A stretch of DNA of 10,124 nucleotides from an uncultured Oscillospiraceae bacterium (GTDB lineage: Bacteria; Bacillota; Clostridia; Oscillospirales; Oscillospiraceae): NCBI GenBank assembly GCA_937915075.1, contig CALDMA010000299.1:1-10124 (forward strand). The letters are read 5' to 3'. Position 1 is the stretch's first letter. Each line of letters starts with the position of its first letter. Under the pieces are notes generated by a model. It worked only from the letters and a program-made list of their open reading frames with translations. It was not told the DNA's origin and did not search any database. A program made the position numbers and the translations under genes. This document shows positions 5,727 to 10,124 of the stretch, one piece after another.

Positions 5727-6611
5727 ATGAAACGAAGCCTTTCCCTTTTGCTTTCCCTCGCCCTGCTCTGCGCCCTGCTCGCGGGCTGCGCGGGACAATC
5801 CTATTGTCCACCCGCGCCGGACGATGAGGACAGCGTGGTCGATCAAAGCGCCGTGTCGCGCTGCCGTGTGGTATCGGTCAGTGATGACAACGTACTGCTG
5901 CTCGCGGATGTGGACAGCGAGCGGGGCGGCATCTACACGCTCGACGCGGGCGAGCTTTCGCTCGAGCACGATCAGGCGGAGCTTGGCGAGCTGCTCGACG
6001 ACGGTCAGCTTGCGGTCGGCGCGCTGGTCGAGGTCGCCTTCGGCGGCGATATTTTGGAGAGCTATCCCGCATTGTTCGGCGGGGTGGAGCGCATCACCGT
6101 CCTGCCCGACGGATTCGACGACCGCTGCGCGCTCTATCTGCGCGTGCTGGATGACCTGTGGGGCAAGGACGAGGGGCTGAACGGCGACGTAAAATATATC
6201 AGCGTCGATCTTGCCGCGACCTCGCTCACGCCCGCCGAGCGCAGCGCGGTGGCGTGGACCTTTGCGCAGGCACATGACGCCATGCCGCTGGAGCTGAATT
6301 ACGAGCAGCTCTGTGAGGAGGGCTACATCAGCGGCCTCACGGGCGAGGACGTCTTCCCCGCGTGGGAGAACGGCATTCTCTTTACCATCACCGAGACCGA
6401 CGATCCGGTCGTGTTCAACCTGCCCGACAGCGCGGAGGGCGGTGAGACGCCGTCCATGGCGCAGTACAATGTCAAAAATACCGTCAGCTTCGACGCGAGC
6501 AAGTGGCGCACGGCGCTTGGCGCCTACGGCTTCTCGGAGTGCGTCGCCGTGCAGAACAATAACGGCGTGTGGGGCGATTACAACATCAACGGCGCCGAGT
6601 GGATCAGCTGA
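5727..6611 (+). CDS. Predicted lipoprotein of unknown function
   Basis: A 294-residue secreted protein that I do not recognise. It has a short basic N-terminus, a hydrophobic core and the lipobox LLAGC with Cys21 as lipidated residue, so it should be anchored outside the cytoplasmic membrane. After a low-complexity acidic linker (28-40) comes a strand-rich segment (about 45-127, CRVVSVSDDNVLLLADV onward) that could be an OB-like barrel. A second domain (about 135-294) is rich in Trp and acidic residues. Mature Cys27, 46, 134, 196 and 272 follow the lipid Cys. The ATG has GAGGAGG 8 nt upstream. It is co-directed with the Na/Pi symporter but separated by a hairpin and a new promoter-like region, so a shared role is not implied. 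No strong promoter is visible upstream. Confidence 0.85.
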   Translation: MKRSLSLLLSLALLCALLAGCAGQSYCPPAPDDEDSVVDQSAVSRCRVVSVSDDNVLLLADVDSERGGIYTLDAGELSLEHDQAELGELLDDGQLAVGALVEVAFGGDILESYPALFGGVERITVLPDGFDDRCALYLRVLDDLWGKDEGLNGDVKYISVDLAATSLTPAERSAVAWTFAQAHDAMPLELNYEQLCEEGYISGLTGEDVFPAWENGILFTITETDDPVVFNLPDSAEGGETPSMAQYNVKNTVSFDASKWRTALGAYGFSECVAVQNNNGVWGDYNINGAEWIS

Positions 6612-6630
6612 ACAAAAGCACACATCGCAA

Positions 6631-6666
6631 AGCAGCACCTGTCGTCCGGCAGGTGCTGCTCATTTT
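6631..6666 (+). terminator. Probable terminator after the lipoprotein gene
   Basis: An 11-bp perfect stem (AGCAGCACCTG, 6631-6641, with 6650-6660) can extend inward by two pairs. It is followed by CATTTT, a short T-run, 19 nt after the stop codon. The weak T-tract leaves read-through into the symporter gene possible. Confidence 0.6.
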
Positions 6667-6703
6667 ACACGGATTTTACAAAAGTGCGGTAACGGATTTG
6701 ACA
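6664..6703 (+). promoter_or_regulatory. Pho-box-like direct repeats and -35 before the symporter gene
   Basis: TTTACA occurs at 6664-6669 and again at 6675-6680, an 11-bp period (6-mer plus 5-nt spacer), and TTGACA follows at 6698-6703. PhoP of Bacillus binds TTWACA-type direct repeats of this period, and the downstream gene is a phosphate symporter. TTGACA can also act as -35, with only a poor -10 (TAACTT at 6720, 16-nt spacer). The repeats are seen; PhoP control is inferred. Confidence 0.45.
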
Positions 6704-6769
6704 TTTCTCCCGTATGCTTTAACTTGGTCAAGAATGGGTAAGATCAAGGAAGCAAAAGAGGGATGGAAT

Positions 6770-8533
6770 ATGGATGTTTTTGATTTTCTGACGATGCTCG
6801 GCGGCCTATCGCTGTTTTTGTTCGGCATGAGCCTGATGGGCGCGGCGCTGGAGCGCCGTGCGGGCAGCCGGCTGCGCTCGCTGCTCGACCGGATGACCGG
6901 CAAGCCGCTCGTCGGCTTCCTGACCGGTCTCGGTGTGACGGCGATCATTCAAAGCTCGTCGGCCACCACCGTCATGGTCGTCGGCTTTGTCAACTCGGGG
7001 CTGATGACGCTGCGGCAGGCCATCAACGTTATCATGGGCGCGAACGTCGGCACCACCGTCACCGCGTGGCTTCTGAGCCTCGGCGGCATCGAGAGCTCGA
7101 GCGTCTGGCTGCGGCTGCTCAAGCCCAGCTCCTTCACACCCGTCCTCGCGCTCATCGGCATCATCTTCTATATGTTCTGTAAGGACGCGAAGAAAAAGGA
7201 CACCGGCACCATCCTCCTCGGCTTTGCCACGCTCATGTTCGGCATGGAGACGATGAGCGGCGCGGTCTCCGGTCTTTCGCAGGTCCCCGCGTTCACGAAT
7301 CTCTTCCTCGCCTTCCGGAACCCGATCCTCGGCGTGCTGGTCGGCGCGGTGCTCACCGGCATCATCCAGTCCAGCTCCGCCTCCGTCGGTATCCTGCAGG
7401 CGCTTGCCTCTACCGGCGCGGTCAGCTACGCCGCCGCCATTCCCATCATCATGGGGCAGAACATCGGCACCACCGTCACCGCCATGCTCTCCTCCGTCGG
7501 CACGAACAAAAACGCCCGCCGTGCGGCGGTCGTCCACCTGCTGTTCAACGTCATCGGCGTCGCCGTGCTGCTGACTGTGTTCTGTGTCGTCCGCGCCGTC
7601 CTTGCTCCCGCGCTGCTCGATGAGAGCGCCACGCGCGCCGGCATCGCCGTGGCGCACTCGGTGTTCAATCTTCTCTGCACCGCCATGCTGCTGCCCGCGG
7701 GCGACCTGCTCGAAAAGCTCGCCATCCGCCTCGTCCCCGACAGCAAGAGCGCGGAGACCGTCGCCGAGCTGGACGAGCGTCTGCTCGCCGCACCCTCGCT
7801 GGCGCTCAGCCGCAGCCGCGCCGTCGCCTGCGAAATGGCGCAGTGCGCCGTGCGCGCGCTGAACAACGCTCTGCTCTCCTTCACCGAATACACCGACACG
7901 CTCGCCCAAGGCATCCGCGACGACGAGGAGCGCTGCGACCACTATGAAGATATCCTCGGCACCTATCTCGTCCGGCTCAGCGCCCGCAAAATGGGCGTGG
8001 ACGAGAGCGAGGAGGCCACCGAGCTTTTGAAGTCCATCGGGGACTTTGAGCGCATTTCCGACCACGCCGTGAACATTCTCGAATCCGCCGAGGAGCTGCG
8101 CGGCAAGTCGCTCGCCTTCTCCGCCGCCGCTGCGCGCGAATACGACGTGCTCGCCGCCGCCATCCGGGAGATCCTCGACCTCTCGCTGCGCTCGTTCGAG
8201 CGGCAGGACGTCGCTCTCGCCGAGTTGGTCGAGCCGCTCGAGCAGGTCATCGACACGCTCAAGGAGCAGCTGCGCACGCGCCACATCCTGCGGATGCAGC
8301 AGGGGCATTGCAGCATCGAGGCCGGCTTTGTCTGGTCCGATCTGCTCACGAACCTTGAGCGCACCTCCGACCACTGCTCCAACATCGCCGGCTGCGTCAT
8401 CGACGCCGCGCAGCACAATCTCAATCTGCACGAAACGCTCCGCGCGGCACACAGCGACACACACGCCTTCCGCAGCGAGTTTGAGCGCTACGCCGCCAAA
8501 TACGCCCTGCCCGCTCCCGCAGGCGCACAGTAA
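6770..8533 (+). CDS. Na+/phosphate symporter (NptA/PNaS type) with PhoU-like C-terminal domain
   Basis: A 587-residue protein of the Na/Pi cotransporter family, which imports inorganic phosphate with Na+ across the cytoplasmic membrane. The two inverted transport repeats each show the hallmark QSSSA: 61-65 (QSSSATT) and 200-204 (QSSSAS). Each is followed by a glycine-rich (A/Q)N(V/I)GTTVTA segment (91-99 and 230-238). About eight or nine membrane helices lie within 8-310. Residues 350-570 form a helical PhoU-like domain with its repeated motifs ERISDHAVNI (427-436) and ERTSDHCSNI (530-539). The ATG at 6770 is chosen (GAGGG 7 nt upstream, hydrophobic N-terminus directly after). The frame is open back to 6569, but that part crosses the lipoprotein gene and the hairpin. 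The Pho-like repeats suggest induction on phosphate limitation. Confidence 0.95.
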   Translation: MDVFDFLTMLGGLSLFLFGMSLMGAALERRAGSRLRSLLDRMTGKPLVGFLTGLGVTAIIQSSSATTVMVVGFVNSGLMTLRQAINVIMGANVGTTVTAWLLSLGGIESSSVWLRLLKPSSFTPVLALIGIIFYMFCKDAKKKDTGTILLGFATLMFGMETMSGAVSGLSQVPAFTNLFLAFRNPILGVLVGAVLTGIIQSSSASVGILQALASTGAVSYAAAIPIIMGQNIGTTVTAMLSSVGTNKNARRAAVVHLLFNVIGVAVLLTVFCVVRAVLAPALLDESATRAGIAVAHSVFNLLCTAMLLPAGDLLEKLAIRLVPDSKSAETVAELDERLLAAPSLALSRSRAVACEMAQCAVRALNNALLSFTEYTDTLAQGIRDDEERCDHYEDILGTYLVRLSARKMGVDESEEATELLKSIGDFERISDHAVNILESAEELRGKSLAFSAAAAREYDVLAAAIREILDLSLRSFERQDVALAELVEPLEQVIDTLKEQLRTRHILRMQQGHCSIEAGFVWSDLLTNLERTSDHCSNIAGCVIDAAQHNLNLHETLRAAHSDTHAFRSEFERYAAKYALPAPAGAQ

Positions 8534-8540
8534 GATGTAA

Positions 8541-8577
8541 GGAAGGCCGACCCCGGCGGGGTCGGCCTTCCTTTTTT
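8541..8577. terminator. Strong terminator between convergent genes
   Basis: A perfect 14-bp stem (GGAAGGCCGACCCC, 8541-8554, with 8558-8571) and a 3-nt loop are followed by TTTTTT (8572-8577) on the plus strand, ending the symporter transcript. From the minus strand the stem is followed by TTACATCTT, so it probably also serves the TetR gene ending at 8582. Confidence 0.92.
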
Positions 8578-8581
8578 CGTA

Positions 8582-9136
8582 TCAGCGGCAGCTGCGCTCG
8601 AGCGCCTGCCGGATGTTGCCCTCCAGCAGCCGGCCCAGCCGGTCGATGTGGTCGTTCACGTTGGACTTCATGCCGCCGCGCAGCCAGTCGGCGGTCATGC
8701 CGGAGAGCGCCGCGGCGTAAAACCGCGCGAGCGCCTGAATGTCCTCCTCGGCGGCGTTCAGGCCCTCGGCCTGCCCGCGCACATAGGAGAGCATGGCGGC
8801 GTAGGTGACCTTATGGTAGTAATGCTCCAGAATGCTCCGATTGCCGGAGTTGAACAGGTGGTACACCGCCCGCTTGTTCCCGGACGCGAAGGCGGTCGCC
8901 TCGCGGAACGCCTCCTCCCACGAGGCGTAGCCGCGCAGCTTTTCCATGAAAAGCTCCGTCTCCGTCTGGAAGATCTCCTCCACCAGCGCGTAAATGTCCG
9001 CGTAGTAGTAATAGAACGTATTGCGGTTCACCGTGCTGCGCTCGGCGATGTCCTTCACGGAGATCTTGTCGAGCGGACGCTCGTTGAGCAGCTCAATGAA
9101 CGCCTGCCGGATCGCCTGCTTGGTGCGTACTGCCAT
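8582..9136 (-). CDS. TetR/AcrR-family transcriptional regulator
   Basis: A 184-residue one-component regulator. The N-terminal helix-turn-helix (about 6-52) contains ISVKDIAERSTVNRNTFYYYYADI, with the Tyr-rich turn typical of TetR proteins. The all-helical remainder is the ligand and dimer domain, whose ligand cannot be read. It resembles the subgroup around DhaS-like TetR proteins, but I would not assign a target. The ATG at 9136 lies one base after the HxlR stop, with GGAG 4 nt upstream, so translation is probably coupled and the two regulators are made together. The likely targets are the shared promoter region at 9471-9738 and the divergent radical SAM gene (inference). Confidence 0.92.
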   Translation of the reverse strand: MAVRTKQAIRQAFIELLNERPLDKISVKDIAERSTVNRNTFYYYYADIYALVEEIFQTETELFMEKLRGYASWEEAFREATAFASGNKRAVYHLFNSGNRSILEHYYHKVTYAAMLSYVRGQAEGLNAAEEDIQALARFYAAALSGMTADWLRGGMKSNVNDHIDRLGRLLEGNIRQALERSCR

Positions 9137-9137
9137 C

Positions 9138-9470
9138 TCACTCCATCCTTCCCGTGCGTCTCGCGCACCATGTCTCCACCGCGCGCAGCAGCGGGACCAA
9201 CTCCTCGCCCGCCGCGGTCAGCGAATATTCCACGCGCGGCGGGATCTCCGCGAAAACGATGCGCTCCACCGCGCCGAGCTGCTCCAGCGCCCGCAGCTCC
9301 GCCACCAGCGTTTTCTGCGACATCCGCCCCATCTGTGAGCGGAGCACGCCGAAGCGCTTCGCGCCGTCCGACAGGGCAAACAGCAGCGAAACGGTCGCCG
9401 CGCCGCGATGGCCCAGCAGCGCGTCAAGACGCTCGTCTGCCGCTCTCGCCGGGACTGTATTCTGCTCCAA
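9138..9470 (-). CDS. HxlR-family winged-helix regulator, atypical N-terminus
   Basis: A 110-residue MarR-like regulator of the HxlR family. The recognition helix and wing are clear: GRMSQKTLVAELRALEQLG (48-66), then the hallmark IPPRVEYSLTAAGEELVPLL (76-95). The start is a TTG at 9470 with GGAGG 7 nt upstream. The frame stays open to 9650, but the extra 60 residues are basic, unlike HxlR, and cross the promoter. The usual N-terminal Cys-Pro and GGKW motifs are missing, replaced by ERLDALLGHRGAATVS, and the only Cys is Cys102. A redox switch through an N-terminal Cys, as in some family members, is therefore unlikely. It is first of a two-gene HxlR-TetR unit. Confidence 0.9.
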   Translation of the reverse strand: MEQNTVPARAADERLDALLGHRGAATVSLLFALSDGAKRFGVLRSQMGRMSQKTLVAELRALEQLGAVERIVFAEIPPRVEYSLTAAGEELVPLLRAVETWCARRTGRME

Positions 9471-9500
9471 AGTGATCCCTCCCTCCCGTTGCTTTCCAAA

Positions 9501-9555
9501 ACGGAAGCAGCGGCATTTTTTTCGTTCTGCGGCATTATTATAGCGCTGCTTCCGT
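9501..9555. repeat. Perfect 12-bp inverted repeat around the hxlR -10 box
   Basis: ACGGAAGCAGCG (9501-9512) and CGCTGCTTCCGT (9544-9555) are perfect inverted copies with 31 nt between, centres 43 bp apart (about four helical turns). The -10 box (9537-9542) lies inside, and the upstream arm falls in the -10/-35 spacer. Two GCGGCATT direct repeats also lie within. The downstream arm alone would be in the mRNA, so a DNA operator pair is likelier than an RNA hairpin. Confidence 0.65.
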
Positions 9556-9566
9556 AATTTCCGCAA
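9537..9566 (-). promoter_or_regulatory. Sigma-A promoter for the HxlR-TetR pair
   Basis: On the minus strand a perfect TATAAT (9542-9537) follows TTGCGG (9566-9561) after 18 nt. It lies about 67 nt before the TTG start of the HxlR gene. Confidence 0.7.
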
Positions 9567-9738
9567 GAGCACCGATTTGGGCAATTTTCGGCGAATGCCC
9601 GATTTTTGGGTGAAATGCGCCGGTTTGTCTATTTTTGCCTCCTTTTGCAAATGCTACCATGGGGGAACAAATGACAAGGCCGCCGAACGCGGCAAAATTT
9701 TGATCACAAACAGGACGCTGAAAGGAGCGCACGGAATC

Positions 9739-10124
9739 ATGACCGTAACCGAAAAGCTCGCCCATGCCGCCGAACGCAAGGCGTTTGAGACGATGCTCGA
9801 CTCACTCATCAAAAAAAGCCAAACGCAGGACGTCGGCAAAGTCGCCGACGACTTTGTCAGTATGGTGCAGAAGATCCACTCGAGCGTCTGGGAGCCGGAG
9901 ACCTTTGCGATGCTGCACCGGATCGCAAACGACCCGAACAGCAAGTGGGCGCACTATGCCGAGCGCCTGCTGCGCGAATGCGATCCCTATCTTCTCAGGA
10001 CCTTCCTGACGGCCGCCGCCTATGAGGGCGGCTTCCGCGGCTTTCAGCAGGCGCGGGCAAACTCCGAAAAATACGACTGCAACATCCCGTGGATCGTCCT
10101 CATGGACCCGACGAGCGCCTGCAA
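9739..10124 (+). CDS. Radical SAM protein, N-terminal part only
   Basis: The first 128 codons of a protein cut by the right edge. Residues 1-110 are a helical N-terminal region. It leads into NIPWIVLMDPTSAC (115-128), which in a clostridial radical SAM group is followed by the rest of the CxxxCxxC motif that binds the 4Fe-4S cluster. The last full codon is Cys128, expected to be the first cluster ligand, and the trailing AA fits the Asn usual at the next position. The cluster and AdoMet core therefore lie outside the window, and the reaction cannot be given. The ATG at 9739 has AAAGGAG with a rather long 11-nt spacing. A weak extended -10 (TGCTACCAT, -10 at 9655-9660) may serve it. It is divergent from the HxlR-TetR pair, which may control it. 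Confidence 0.75.
   Translation, partial: MTVTEKLAHAAERKAFETMLDSLIKKSQTQDVGKVADDFVSMVQKIHSSVWEPETFAMLHRIANDPNSKWAHYAERLLRECDPYLLRTFLTAAAYEGGFRGFQQARANSEKYDCNIPWIVLMDPTSAC

Noticed and set aside
5691..6638. A 315-codon open frame on the minus strand opposite the lipoprotein gene.
   Set aside because: No ribosome site or recognisable domain; the plus-strand frame has a signal peptide, lipobox and strong SD.
6569..6769. An N-terminal extension of the symporter gene back to 6569.
   Set aside because: It overlaps the end of the lipoprotein gene, crosses a hairpin and promoter-like region, and encodes nothing like the family; the ATG at 6770 has its own ribosome site.
6806..8464. A 552-codon open frame on the minus strand opposite the Na/Pi symporter gene.
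   Set aside because: It is the mirror of a GC-rich gene; its translation is a low-complexity Gly/Ala/Asp/Arg/Glu/His mix with no motifs, while the plus strand has full family motifs.
9571..9613. Imperfect direct repeat CCGATTTGGG / CCGATTTTTGGG in the hxlR-radical SAM gap.
   Set aside because: Only two imperfect copies and no position logic relative to either promoter; could be chance.
9471..9650. A 60-residue extension of the HxlR protein.
   Set aside because: It crosses the TATAAT promoter and inverted repeat, and the TTG at 9470 has a good SD and gives the normal family length.
9679..9693. Small hairpin GCCGC-CGAAC-GCGGC followed by AAAATTTT in the radical SAM leader.
   Set aside because: The 5-bp stem and lack of a clean T-run make a terminator or riboswitch unconvincing; no known riboswitch core is seen.

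Overview
The window looks like chromosomal DNA from a GC-rich anaerobic Firmicute, most likely a Clostridia member near the Oscillospiraceae. This is inferred from gene content: a FeoA-FeoA-FeoB iron system, a short clostridial-type DtxR/MntR regulator, a psuK-psuG pair, a Na/Pi symporter with a PhoU tail, and a radical SAM enzyme of a clostridial type. Strong GC-rich codon choice combined with AT-rich promoters and clear Shine-Dalgarno (SD) sites agrees. No phage, transposon, CRISPR, tRNA or rRNA signal is visible, and gene order looks like ordinary chromosome. No gap between genes exceeds about 300 bases.

Region 1 (1-2948) is ferrous iron uptake. On the minus strand, two small FeoA-type proteins (2308-2096 and 2060-1839) precede feoB (1781 to the left edge, C-terminus missing). 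A DtxR/MntR-like metalloregulator (2518-2898, plus) is divergent. The AT-rich space between them carries a good sigma-A promoter for feo. It also carries four copies of an 18-bp inverted repeat, GGTTAR-N6-YTAACC: three on the feo side and one in front of the regulator. This is probably the metal-responsive operator array. FeoB has a 114-residue, highly acidic predicted extracellular insertion, and a perfect 20-bp palindrome sits directly before the feoB SD.

Region 2 (2958-5633, minus strand) is a four-gene operon: pseudouridine kinase (PfkB family), pseudouridine-5'-phosphate glycosidase, a DUF1294 membrane protein overlapping psuG by 4 nt, and a small membrane/coiled-coil protein. The two enzymes break pseudouridine down to uracil and ribose 5-phosphate. 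Two candidate promoters flank a 17-bp palindrome.

Region 3 (5727-8577, plus strand) holds an unrecognised lipoprotein and a Na+/phosphate symporter with a C-terminal PhoU-like domain. Between them are a hairpin and TTTACA/TTGACA direct repeats that resemble a Pho box.

Region 4 (8582-10124) has a tightly spaced HxlR-TetR regulator pair on the minus strand, divergent from a radical SAM protein cut by the right edge at the first cysteine of its cluster motif. The hxlR promoter is bracketed by a perfect 12-bp inverted repeat.

The best candidates for something not well described are the operator array, the acidic FeoB ectodomain, the GGADGPT leader on the DUF1294 protein, the Pho-box-like repeats and the hxlR promoter inverted repeat. 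I see no clear wholly novel multi-gene system.
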